Below, piece by piece: positions 37,450 to 49,764 of a stretch of 64,000 nucleotides of DNA (position 1 is the first letter of the stretch; the number at the start of each line of letters is the position of its first letter). Location: positions 55,762,843 to 55,826,842 of the forward strand of contig NC_090282.1 in NCBI RefSeq assembly GCF_037392515.1. The letters are read 5' to 3'. The notes under the pieces were generated by a model. That model saw only the letters and a program-made list of their open reading frames with translations, had not been told where the DNA came from and searched no databases. The DNA is from Haliotis asinina. Lineage: Eukaryota > Mollusca > Gastropoda > Lepetellida > Haliotidae. The position numbers and the translations under genes are program-made.

Positions 37450-40400
37450 TCAGGGTTAAAGATATGGCTAGGGTTAGATCTAATATCTCGGTGTAATGGA
37501 CATGGTTAGGTTGAATATACCATGGTTATGGACATGGTTAATGGTTACTTCTAATATATCAGGGTTGTGGACATGGTTAATGGTTACTTCTAATATATCA
37601 GGGTTATGGATATGGTTAATGGTAACTTCTAATACATCAGGGTTGTGGACATGGTTAATGGTTACTTCTAATATATCAGCCCAGTTGTGGACATGGTTAA
37701 TGGTTACTTCTAATATATCAGGGTTGTGGACATGGTTAATGGTTACTTCTAATATATCAGGGTTGTGGACATGGTTAATGGTTACTTCTAATACATCAGG
37801 ATTGTGGACATGGATAATGGTTACTTCTAATGTATCAGGGTTGTGGACATGGTTAATGGTTACTTCTAATATATCAGGGTTGTGGACATGGTTAATGGTT
37901 ACTTCTAATATATCAGGGTTGTGGACATGGTTAATGGTAACTTCTAATATATCAGGGTTGTGGATATGGTTAATGGTAACTTCTAATATATCAGGGTTGT
38001 GGACATGGTTAATGGTTACTTCTAATATATCAGGGTTGTGGACATGGTTAATGGTTACTTCTAATGTATCAGGGTTGTGGACATGGTTAATGATTACTTC
38101 TAATATATCAGGGTTATGGATATGGTGAATGGTTACTTCTAATACATCAGGGTTGTGGACATGGTTAATGGTTACTTCTAATATATCAGCCCAGCTGTGG
38201 ACATGGTTAATGGTTACTTCTAATATATCAGGGTTGTGGACATGGTTAATGGTTACTTCTAATATATCAGGGTTGTGGACATGGTTAATGGTTACTTCTA
38301 ATATATCAGGGTCGTGGACATGGTTAATGGTTACTTCTAATATATCAGCCCAGCTGTGGACATGGTTAATGGTTACTTCTAATATATCAGGGTTGTGGAC
38401 ATGGTTAATGGTTACTTCTAATATATCAGGGTTGTGGACATGGTTAATGGTTACTTCTAATATATCAGCCCAGCTGTGGACATGGTTAATGGTTACTTCT
38501 AATATATCAGGGTTGTGGATATGGTTAATGGTTACTTCTAATACATCAGGGTTGTGGACATGGTTAATGGTTACTTCTAATATACCATGGTTATGGACAT
38601 GGTTAATGGTTACTTCTAATATATCAGGGTTATGGACATGGTTAATGGTTACTTCTAATATATCAGGGTTATGGATATGGTTAATGGTTACTTCTAATAT
38701 ATCAGGGTTGTGGACATGGTTAATGGTTACTTCTAATATACCATGGTTATGGACATGGTTAATGGTTACTTCTAATATACCATGGTTATGGACATGGTTA
38801 ATGGTTACTTCTAATATATCAGGGTTATGGACATGGTTAATGGTTACTTCTAATGTATCAGGGTTGTGGATATGGTTAACGGTTACTTCTAATATATCAG
38901 GGTTGTGGACATGGTTAATGGTTACTTCTAATATATCAGCCCAGCTGTGGACATGGTTAATGGCTACTTCTAATATATCAGGGTTGTGGACATGGTTAAT
39001 GATTACTTCTAATATATCAGGGTTGTGGACATGGTTAATGGTTACTTCTAATATACCATGGTTATGGACATGGTTAATGGTTACTTCTAATATATCAGGG
39101 TTGTGGACATGGTTAATGGTTACTTCTAATGTATCAGGGTTGTGGACATGGTTAATGATTACTTCTAATATATCAGGGTTATGGATATGGTTAATGGTTA
39201 CTTCTAATACATCAGGGTTGTGGACATTGTTAATGGTTACTTCTAATATATCAGCCCAGCTGTGGACATGGTTAATGGTTACTTCTAATATATCAGGGTT
39301 GTGGACATGGTTAATGGTTACTTCTAATATATCAGGGTTGTGGACATGGTTATTGGTTACTTCTAATATATCAGGGTTGTGGACATGGTTAATGGTTACT
39401 TCTAATATATCAGCCCAGCTGTGGACATGGTTAATGGTTACTTCTAATATATCAGGGTTGTGGACATGGTTAATGGTTACTTCTAATACATCAGGGTTGT
39501 GGACATGGTTAATGGTTACTTCTAATATATCAGCCCAGCTGTGGACATGGTTAATGGTTACTTCTAATATACCATGGTTATGGACATGGTTAATGGTTAC
39601 TTCTAATATATCAGGGTTATGGACATGGTTAATGGTTACTTCTAATATATCAGGGTTGTGGATATGGTTAATGGTTACTTCTAATATATCAGGGTTGTGG
39701 ACATGGTTAATGGTTACTTCTAATATATCAGCCCAGCTGTGGACATGGTTAATGGTTACTTCTAATATATCAGGGTTGTGGACATGGTTAATGATTGCTT
39801 CTAATATATCAGGGTTGTGGACATGGTTAATGGTTACTTCTAATATATCAGGGTTGTGGACATGGTTAATGGTTACTTCTAATATACCATGGTTATGGAC
39901 ATGGTTAATGGTTACTTCTAATATATCAGGGTTATGGATATGGTTAATGGTAACTTCTAATATATCAGGGTTGTGGACATGGTTAATGGTTACTTCTAAT
40001 ATATCAGCCCAGCTGTGGACATGGTTAATGGTTACTTCTAATATATCAGCCCAGCTGTGGACATGGTTAATGGTTACTTCTAATATATCAGGGTTGTGGA
40101 TATGGTTAATGGTTACTTCTAATATATCAGGACTGTGGACATGGTTAATGATTACTTCTAATATATCAGGGTTATGGATATGGTTAATGGTTACTTCTAA
40201 TATATCAGCCCAGCTGTGGACATGGTTAATGGTTACTTCTAATATATCAGGGTTGTGGACATGGTTAATGATTACTTCTAATATATCAGGGTTGTGGACA
40301 TGGTTAATGGTTACTTCTAATATATCAGCCCAGCTGTGGACATGGTTAATGGTTACTTCTAATATATCAGGGTTGTGGATATGGTTAATGGTTACTTCTA

Positions 40401-41885
40401 ATATATCAGCCCAGGTGTGGACATGGTTAATGGTTACTTCTAATATATCAGCCCAGCTGTGGACATGGTTAATGGTTACTTCTAATATATCAGGGTTGTG
40501 GACATGGTTAATGGTTACTTCTAATATATCAGGGTTGTGGACATGGTTAATGGTTACTTCTAATATACCATGGTTATGGACATGGTTAATGGTTACTTCT
40601 AATATATCAGGGTTGTGGACATGGTTAATGGTTACTTCTAATATATCAGGGTTGTGGACATGGTTAATGGTTACTTCTAATATATCAGGGTTGTGGACAT
40701 GGCTAATGGTAACTTCTAATGTATGATAGGGCTGTGGACATGGTTAATGGTAACTTCTAATATATCAGGGTTGTGGACATGGTTAATGATTACTTCTAAT
40801 ATATCAGGGTTGTGGACATGGTTAATGGTTACTTCTAATATATCAGCCCAGCTGTGGACATGGTTAATGGTTACTTCTAATATATCAGGGTTGTGGACAT
40901 GGTTAATGGTTACTTCTAATATATCAGCCCAGCTGTGGACATGGTTAATGGTTACTTCTAATATATCAGCCCAGCTGTGGACATGGTTAATGGTTACTTC
41001 TAATATATCAGGGTTGTGGACATGGTTAATGGTTACTTCTAATATATCAGGGTTGTGGACATGGTTAATGGTTACTTCTAATATACCATGGTTATGGACA
41101 TGGTTAATGGTTACTTCTAATATATCAGGGTTGTGGACATGGTTAATGGTTACTTCTAATATATCAGGGTTGTGGACATGGCTAATGGTAACTTCTAATG
41201 TATGATAGGGCTGTGGACATGGTTAATGGTAACTTCTAATATATCAGGGTTGTGGACATGGTTAATGGTTACTTCTAATACATCAGGGTTGTGGACATGG
41301 TTAATGGTTACTTCTAATGTATCAGGGTTATGGACATGGTTAATGATTACTTCTAATATATCAGCCCAGCTGTGGACATGGTTAATGATTGCTTCTAATA
41401 TATCAGGGTTGTGGATATGGTTAATGGTTACTTCTAATATATCAGGGTTGTGGACATGGTTAATGGTTACTTCTAACATATCAGCCCAGCTGTGGACATG
41501 GTTAATGGTTACTTCTAATATATCAGGGTTGTGGACATGGTTAATGGTTACTTCTAATATATCAGGGTTGTGGACATGGTTAATAATTACTTCTAATATA
41601 CCATGGTTATGGACATGGTTAATGGTTACTTCTAATATATCAGGGTTATGGACATTGTTAATAATTACTTCTAATATATCAGCCCAGCTGTGGACATGGT
41701 TAATGATTGCTTCTAATATATCAGGGTTGTGGACATGGTTAATGGTTACTTCTAATATATCAGGGTTGTGGACATTGTTAATAATTACTTCTAATATATC
41801 AGCCCAGCTGTGGACATGGTTAATGATTGCTTCTAATATATCAGGACTGTGGACTTGGTTAATGGTTTGGTCTAACAGAGTCTCC
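37450..41885 (+). repeat. Minisatellite of about 110 units (39 bp and 42 bp), open in frame
   Basis: The core unit is 39 bp (GGTTGTGGACATGGTTAATG, then GTTACTTCTAATATATCAG). Variants include a 42-bp form starting CCCAGCTGTGG and a 39-bp form starting CCATGGTTATGG. Translated on the plus strand they read SGLWTWLMVTSNI, SAQLWTWLMVTSNI and PWLWTWLMVTSNI. Because every common unit is a multiple of 3 and lacks a stop, open frames of 210, 865, 160 and 228 codons arise; one minus-strand frame is also open in places. Frame breaks come from a TTA-to-TGA change at about 38127 and from two 41-bp units at 40721 and 41200. Changes between units are often amino-acid altering (WTW to WIW, LMVTS to LMITS), so I see no sign of selection for protein. 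Called satellite, not gene. Confidence 0.93.
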
Positions 41886-42059
41886 TAAAAAGAAACCATA
41901 CATGCTCCTTAGAGTTTACTTATGGAGTGCGTATAACTAATCAAACATGACATCATAGTTGAATTACAGTAAAATCATCACTTTACAAATGTCCAAACAT
42001 TATTAACCAAAATGTGTTTGCTAAAACCACAGAGGGCTATTAAAGCCACTTGGTTACAA

Positions 42060-42440
42060 TGCCAGTATCTGGTATCCTTGAGCATCGATAACAACTTGGC
42101 AACAGTGACCCATAGAGGAAAGGAGATGCCGAATGCTGTTTTGAGAAATGTTTCCATACTCTTGCTGAGGTGCTATGTGCAGTTCTTGTAGTGTCTGAGG
42201 TGGCAGATTAGGTTGTTGCAAATGTCAATAAATAGTGTCTTGTAGATGTTCAATATGGGACAAATCAACTGATTGAGAAGGATGAGGTAACATCTCAACA
42301 CTGTTTTGCTGCAAGAAATCCTGTCAAGCACATGCAAGATAAGGTCAAGAATTGTCATGCTCCGAAGATCAACCATTGATGTTGATGAAGGGAACAATGT
42401 AATGATGGAACTCGTCTTCTGGTAAAAAGGCTGGCTTCCC
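42060..42440 (-). pseudogene. Heavily decayed Tc1-like transposase C-terminus
   Basis: In minus sense the fragment reads HYIVPFINING, then DFLQQNSVEMLPHPSQSVDL, SHIEHLQDTIY, a stop, HLQQPNLPPQTLQELH and SIRHLLSSMGHCCQVVIDA. This follows the Tc1 order of the second-Asp region, the SPDLNPIEHLWD block (here SVDLSHIEHLQD), and the C-terminal RRRCQAVV region. Stops and substitutions are frequent, so this is the oldest Tc1 relic in the window. It sits just beyond the main minisatellite. Confidence 0.75.
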
Positions 42441-42984
42441 ATAGATGGTTACAAACTGTCTGGTCCCAAATTCTGTGCCATCCAGGGATTTGGATTGTTA
42501 TGGATCATTACTGCCATGGTGTTTGAATAAAGATGTCTGTGCCAGATGTAATGATTCAGGTGGCAGTGGTACCTGAGTGAATATCTTTAATTCTTCATTG
42601 ATAAACAGGAGACATAAACTGCATTATGTTGTTGAGCTTCTGTCATTCTTTCATTATCGCAGCATAAAGGAATGCATGTGGAGTACCACAGAAGTATTTT
42701 TTTTTATAATCTATGGTAATAGGCTTCAGCTAAGGATGATACACGATTTCATGACGCACATGCATTTTAAGTAGGGTTTGTTTTAGCGATTCACGACAGA
42801 TGTGAGTGTAACATGGTGTTTTTGTTCATTTCTTTTTCCAAATGTTTTTGTTGTAACCAACAATTCCCCCACATGTCGGGATTCAGCATGGATTGGTTTG
42901 TGTCAAATATTTTTCCGTCACATTTGGTTTTTTTTGTTTGTTTTTTTGTTGTTGATGTTGTTGAAAAGCATATATAAGGATTAT

Positions 42985-43265
42985 GGGCAAGGTTAATAGT
43001 TAAGTCTAATATCTCAGGGCCATGGACATGGATAATAATTTGGTCTAATATATATGGCTTATTGACACGGTTAGAGGTTACACCTAATATGTTAGGGCTA
43101 TGGGCTTTTGATTATGGATGCCCTGATTTCTGACAGATATTGATATATGTTAGGATTAGGGGTTAGACCTTATACTTGTAGGGTGATAGATGTGGTTAGG
43201 GTAAGAGTTTAGAGATAATGCTTTATGGTTAGTGTTAGTTGTTAGACCAGATAACTTATGGATGA
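42985..43265 (+). repeat. Diverged minisatellite units
   Basis: Phrases such as GGCAAGGTTAATAGTTAAGT with CTAATATCTCAGGGCCATGG, and GGACATGGATAATAATTTGG, match the 39-bp unit but with many changes and variable spacing. About six degenerate units can be followed. They look like the old edge of the same array, separated from it by about 1.1 kb that includes the Tc1 relic. Confidence 0.7.
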
Positions 43266-43525
43266 GATTAAGTGTAAAATGTAATATGTCACCATGAAGA
43301 ATTTAGTTCTAATGGGCGTCATTCTCCAAGAAGAAAAATTCAAAACTAGACCATGCAATTCTGTCTCCTAAAGTCATTTCTTAAGTGCAAAGGGTGGGGC
43401 AGAAAGTCAGTATTGCTTTTGCCACCTCTGCCATGCTGGAACGTGAAAGTACCAGCAGAGATGAACAAACAATGTCAGTTCTCATTTCCACTCCAACAAC
43501 TATAAGGACGAGGTGAGACAGATAC

Positions 43526-43644
43526 CTTGAATGTCACAACCACTGCCACAAGGACATGGAATGTAACAGACACATTCCCTTCCTGTACACTCAGTGAGAG
43601 CCATGCAGGCACGACTGGTATACACAGTCCATGACAGGATCATT
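43526..43644 (-). CDS. Weak candidate exon, cysteine-rich
   Basis: An acceptor (CTTTCCAACAG) and a donor (GTATCT) bracket 119 nt. The frame takes one base from the previous exon and leaves one. The peptide has eight Cys in about 25 residues (ACMALTECTGRECVCYIPC, then PCGSGCDIQ), like a small disulfide-rich extracellular module. A possible upstream exon ending GTGAGT at about 44012 is compatible in phase. A Cys-rich segment fits poorly with the cytoplasmic exons at 30-33 kb, so this may belong to another gene or be chance. Confidence 0.25.
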
Positions 43645-44904
43645 CTGTTGGAAAGTGTTACTTTGCACTTTACTTTACTCATGCCTGCACCTAAATAGAG
43701 GCTGTGTGATAGAACAGATTAAACAACTTTACAATATGAATATGTCAAAAACAGCTGCAAGATCATTAAGTAGAAAATACTCACTCACTGTTGGTTTACT
43801 TCTGTAAAACAAATGGTGCTTTTATTCTAAAATATATTAATAATGAGGGCATTATAACATGGTAAGATCCAGTTGATACATCAGTTGCCTCTTCCGTGTA
43901 TATACACTGTCGGCATTAGCCATAATAAAACAAACTAAAGACTTAATTATCCACAAAGGTCTATGTCATGGTTGTGACAGTGGAGCAGCACAGGACCAGC
44001 TATCAACTCACCTGCACATAGTTCCATGCTGAACAGCATATATAAGGTAGTGCATACTCCTATAACGTGTGTACCATGTGACCTCGCTCATCAACAGTTA
44101 CCTGCACCAGGTATTCTCCTCTCCTGGCACTTGCATCAATTTGTGAGACAACCCCCCATCATCAGAATGCCAGTAATTGGCTCACCTTGCTGTACATAAT
44201 GAGATGGTGCCTTGTCACATCAATCACAAAGCTCTGACTCAACCTCTCCTGCAGCAACAGGTATGGAGGCAAACTAGTATACATCCACAATAATGCCTTC
44301 TTGTTAATGATTATGCCTAAATTGAGCAAATTCTGTATTTTGCATGGTAAGGTTTAGTGTCATTAAAAGAAGACATTTGTTTATTACACAGATTATATTG
44401 AAATATCTGTTATAAAAATTATCACATCTTTGGAGCTCTGGATGACGAAAGTTAGGGTTTTTTTAAATATCGTAAATGTAAAGTAATGATATATATTATA
44501 ACACTTTTAACCTTGTGCTACGTTGATGCTTTTGGAATCAGCCAGTCAATGATCAGAAAATCAATAATACCTTGTAATACATCATTTGATTCCAAACAAC
44601 GAACTGGCGATGGATAAAAACCTATAATTAGCAGAAAACTAACATTCTGATTATTCACTGCAATTATTCTTTGCCTTAGTCACAGTTAACACACTTTCTG
44701 CTGTTTCCTGACTATATATCCATGTAAACACCAATACCTTCCAGTTTTAACTTGATTACTGCTGAATGAAAGGCCATAATATTTTGAAGTCACTGTTCCT
44801 AATACTTCTAACTTTCTGCTGACGACTTCATAGGAGTTGATCATTTCAAAATATTCTCATACATATGCTATTCTTCTGACAGTGCCTTTCAGACAGTAGT
44901 CAGT

Positions 44905-45120
44905 TGTAACATATGTTTGAATTGGGATTACACGTTCTTAGTAAAGCATAAATTCTACTTCTTCCTATGGTAGCTACATACAGGAATCGAACCCTGATTC
45001 TTAGAGTGAGATGGACAATTACCCGCACAAAAGCTCAGCTGCCTAGCCCATTCAGACTCAAAGTTCCACAAAAATGAACATTGAACATCTGATAGTCTAG
45101 TTTACGTGTTTTGAAAAAGC
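44905..45120 (-). repeat. Family C tRNA-containing element, diverged copy
   Basis: AACATATGTTTGAATTGG, TTCTTAGTAAAGCATAAATT, a B-box in reverse (GGAATCGAACCCTGATTC), an A-box region (GCTGCCTAGCCCATTCAG) and TTCCACAAAAATGAA occur in the order of the left palindrome arm at 12 kb. Confidence 0.7.
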
Positions 45121-48074
45121 ATTTGGTACTGCATTAAAAAAATAAAACCATAATTTGTTCTTGACCATCAACATGTTACCTAAAATATCAAATGTTATTT
45201 TTTATGTCGAAATACCTCATAAAACATGCAGTGCTGATTCTGACATGCCACACTAGATGCCCTATGCACCTACCTTCCTCTGTATTTGTTAACAAGCACC
45301 TGCCACACCCTTCCTGCTCAATGCTATTCACTGTGAAGATGTCAAACAGGAAGAACATCATACTGTATATATCAGCATTTAGTATTCATATTCTGATCTG
45401 TAAATATTATTGTCTTACCCATGACTTGAAGAGAGTACAGCTGGGTTTCTTGTCCATACCTCATGTTGCTATACCTTGTGTACAATACCAGTAATTGCCA
45501 AACATGGAGGATGACAAAGCCTTGTCAATATATCCAGCCAAACAGCCAGACCAGTGACGAGTACTGTCACTATAGATTTTGTCAATATGAGCATTACACT
45601 TGTTTCTTCTTTCACTTCACAGATGAAGGAAAGGTATGTAGTTTCATAGACTCAGACTATGAACAGTTTCAGTTAACCAAGGAGAATGTTCAGGGGACAA
45701 TTAATGTCTGTAATTAACTGACTTAAACTGTAGTATTGTTTAGTGGCAATAAATGATATATGGTAAAACTTACAGTTTTGCAAGCATAATGCACCCATAA
45801 TTTAGACTTTGCTCTGTAAACTGACTGATGACAAGTTCCACATGAATAACAAGGCACTATAGCACTACTTGAAAACAAATGATATGACAGCCCTGAAATT
45901 TCATATCTTCACAATAACTCTACTAGTTTGTTTTGCAATGAAGAAACCCAGAGATTGGGAAAGAGAACTTTGACAATGGGCAGTTTTCAGGATTATTAGC
46001 CATTTTCTGAATTTAGAATTGGCCCATTGTACTTGTGTCAAGAGTAAGCTTCAAAATTTTAATGGGCCACATTTAATTTTTATGTGCAAAATGGCCTATG
46101 GCCCCTGCCTTTCCCAATCCCTGAAACCATTCACATTTCTAAGTAACTGGTTGCATAATAATGTTTGTTACACTTCAAAATCCACAGATGATTCATCAAA
46201 ATAAACCATAGTGATTACAAGAAGAATTACACATATGTTAGTTAAGCTCCTTAGCATGTCACCTTTGTCCTCAAGATTATTAAACTTTTCAATATGCTTA
46301 GAAGAAATATATCCCCAGGAAATAACTTTTACTGGAATAGCTGAATGGAAACAATGCCTTCAGTAGTTAGTGGCTTCACAGAACATATTACAATTAAAAT
46401 GTCAACTAGAACTTTACCAAGACAACAGCAGTTGCAGAGACTGAAAGCGACCAATACGCAATGAATGAAGTATTGCTATGTAAGACTGAAATACTTAAGT
46501 GAATCATTGCAGCTGCACCCCCACATGGGAAATCAGGACCGCCTGTAATTTTATGAGCTCCAGTACAGAGTACTGCACTCTAACAATATGCCAGTAAATC
46601 ATGACAGCCTGCCACGGTAAACAGTCAAGTAAGATTAAGAGACCTAATAACTTGAATGAATGCATATATTTACATCTGAATACAACAATCATACACACAT
46701 TAAAAAAATTCACATCATGCATAGCCAGACTGTGATGCAGATACGCTTGAAAGTGACTATATTCTTGCTCAAAATCACCAGTGTATTTGAGCTAAGCAAA
46801 TGCTTAAAAACACCCCTGATAAAACAGTGATCAGTGGGTACAGTAGTGGAGGCATCAATATCCAAAGTCACAGAAAGTCTGGCAAATCAAAATTTGTCAT
46901 TAGAATCTTCACTGTTGGACAGGTGCCATCAAACAATAAGGTATTCAATGATCCTCTAACAACCAACATGTAGACAAAATCATCTCATTACATCATTTGG
47001 TGTATGCATTGATTCCAGTACTGATTCTGCTGTTGAATTCAGTAAGAAGAAGGCAAGTTTCAACATGTACCAAGTGCCTATAAGATACCTGAATGTGGGG
47101 AATCCAGTGAGGATGTGAACCTAGCAGTTTATCACAGGTAGAAAAGTGTGCGTATGGCTTGCCAACTCAAGGGTCAGTGTTTACAGATGCATAAATGTTT
47201 TGTCTTCTGTACATCATTTAAAGAAAATGTTGTTAGGAATGTCGTGATGATGTGTATACCAAGGCAACCATTTTAACATTTTCAGCATGGCAGCAGCTGG
47301 GTGTCATTGCTGAGCAGTGGAATGTACACTTGCAAATGTGAATATCATTTAATGTGGTATATAGGGAAGTTATCAAGATATGGTAGATTTTTCTCAATTT
47401 TCAGTGTGTATTTGTTTCTGACGTGTCAGAGTCAACCTCCACTGGAACCAGCTATGGTACATCCTGTTACTACAAGCTGTTAATTTATGTTGTATTATGT
47501 ACCTACATCTAAGCGGGCTATCAAATTATCATGTCTATGGTATGTATTATTGTAATGAGACATTGACCCAATCTGACCTCAAGTCAGGCTGAAAAACATC
47601 ATTTACAAACATCATCTGACAAACAAGACTTCTGTTCAAGCTGTCTGTTCCAGCTCTCTGTTCCAGCTTTAAATGTTTTCATACCAGAATATCCCCTTCT
47701 GAGACTGACCTCTGTCAATCAAAGACTGAAAACCATAAATTATGCTTACAAGTTAATCAAAACCATATAAATCAAAACCACCAAAAGATGTTCATTCAAG
47801 TGGACAAACTTTCCTGGTCTTTCACTGCTGACTGCTTTTTCTTAACATGGACATTCATGATTGTGGCCATCATTAAACATACATAAAAAAGGCTTGATAA
47901 TTTTGAGTCTTTGCTCCTGTGAAAGCTGTTATCAATTCGGCATCTGCGACATGAAAATTCGCACACTCTGTAGCCTTTTTAAAACAGCCCTGCATAATGT
48001 GATGCATGACTCAGATTGAAGTGCTATTTATTTCCTTTGCTTGTGACCTGTGAAGATCCAGGTTAGAATTGGTC

Positions 48075-48262
48075 TTCAGTAACCCATGCTTGTTGTACAA
48101 GGCAACTGACTGGTGCTGGGTGGTCAAGCTTGATACCAACTGTGTAGTTTGATGCTGACATGCTGTCAATCACTGATTATCCGATTCAGAATTGATTATT
48201 TACAGGCAGATGCCATATAGCTGGAATATTGTTGCGTGTGGTGTTAAACAACAAACCAACCA
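48075..48262 (+). repeat. SINE-like repeat, family A, diverged
   Basis: CCCATGCTTGTTGTACAAGG, GGTGGTCAAGCTTG, GATTATTTACAGGCAGATGC and CATATAGCTGGAATATTGTT are in family order; the tail has lost its CTCA repeats. Confidence 0.7.
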
Positions 48263-49669
48263 TGAATCCTTTGTTTGCAGGTGAGTTAACATTCTTACTG
48301 CTTAATACTCAATCTGTAGGAAGACTGAACCAAAGAGGTTGCTGCCATTATCACATACTATCAACTCAAGGATTACTATCTGTTTATTATTTGATAAAAG
48401 GAGATTTAGAAAAGAGTCATTATCCAAGCCATAGGCAGCAAAAGGTGGAGTGATTTTGCTTTTATCTCTGAATAATCCTAAATAGCATGTTCATGTTATT
48501 TAATCAGAAGACAACCAGTTAAATGTAAACATCAGGTGCTTCTTTGATATTCACTGTCATCCATAATAGCTGTCATTAAGTCAAATCTGTCTGACAAGCT
48601 TTTAATGATATAAGCCTGCTTTTTGCAGCTAATCTCCAGATGAATGTGCCACTATCTGGCTTAGCAGTTACTGCTGACACATAACTTCTCCATATGCTAA
48701 CCAAGAGTCATCAGCATAGGTGTGCAAATTCCTATCTTTATTACTGCAAAGACACTTGGAAACCTGTATGGTTTCTAGACCATTTAAATCTCCTAGCTAT
48801 TGCTCTATTCTGTTTTTTCAACTCACCATCCAGGATCCCACTTAACTTACACGTCCACATCTCTTTAGCAAATACAATGGGTCATGCTAGGAACCATAAG
48901 GATAAAAGAATCTGGAAATTATTATCTGAGGAAAACATTTTGTGATCTACTCATTAGTAATTGTGAGGTTTACCCTAAATGTAAAACAATCACATGTAGC
49001 TTTTTACTGATATCAGATATCCTTTAATCAACCTACTCTATCTTCTTCAGGTACAATATTTAATACATGAAGAAAGTTTGGGCATGCACTTTCAGGCATG
49101 CATCCATCCTGTCCTTAGTCAAGAGGAAATTCTTTAGTGTCCATTTGCTTGTGTCACAATACATATATTTGTATTTTGCTTTTGATTATTAACAAATATT
49201 TCTTGCTTTGAAACATACATCTGCATATATTCATGTTATGTACTTCTAGGTTTACATGTGATATGTTGGCAATAACTGTGAACTACATGTCTTTCCACAG
49301 ATTCAAGTCATGATCTTCAACTAAAAATGGCATCATTTTGAATGACATGATGTTTTCATGACACCACATTTATGTATGATAAACAACTGGCTTGTGATCA
49401 CTGCCTGCCACACCTTCATATCATTCAACCTGTGTACATTATTTACTGTATTCCATACATGGCTCCTTTTACAAATAGGCATATGTAATGTTTACATTCT
49501 AACTACAAATACTGTGACAGAAGTCTGTCATAATTATCACACAATCAAGTGAATATCCATGGTCAAAAATATAGTCTGGTTCATAATTATTGAGAATTTT
49601 TCTTCTTACTTTGAGCTATCCTAACACCTCAACTGATTCACTGATACTTAAAACTAAGTAATGGTATAA

Positions 49670-49722
49670 GGGAGGTAACTCATCTTGGCCTACTGAGTAT
49701 AGTACAATTAGAGTTACCTCCC
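49670..49722 (+). repeat. 12-bp perfect inverted repeat in the transposon leader
   Basis: GGGAGGTAACTC at 49670-49681 and its exact complement at 49711-49722 are separated by 29 bp. It lies between the left terminal repeat and the transposase start. It could be a transposase-binding subterminal repeat or a transcript hairpin; the same core (GGGAGGTAA or GGGAGATAA) is frequent in mollusc repeats as I remember them. Confidence 0.7.
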
Positions 49723-49764
49723 CTGAATTTGTAGCAGACGTCATTTTCCTCAGCACTGTCAACA

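Larger units (their letters stand above)
43645..49571. other. No gene recognised; two repeats inside
   Basis: Apart from the family C copy at 44.9 kb and the SINE at 48.1 kb I see no supportable gene. A good plus-strand acceptor-like tract (TTTCTTCTTTCACTTCACAG) ends at about 45621, but is followed by GT after 11 nt only. Confidence 0.45.

Noticed and set aside
38129..40726. An 865-codon open frame that looks like a giant repeat protein
   Set aside because: It consists only of minisatellite units with frame-preserving lengths; no start context, splice sites or substitution bias support a protein.
37450..41885. CRISPR-like array of repeats
   Set aside because: Units are contiguous with no unique spacers, and the genome is eukaryotic.
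43130..43215. Telomere-like TTAGG-rich text
   Set aside because: The repeats are irregular and align better to decayed minisatellite units than to a telomeric hexamer.
43985..44080. Minus-strand exon candidate ending GTGAGT near 44012, phase-compatible with the Cys-rich exon
   Set aside because: Two frames are open, the only good acceptor leads into a stop, and the peptide is not family-like.
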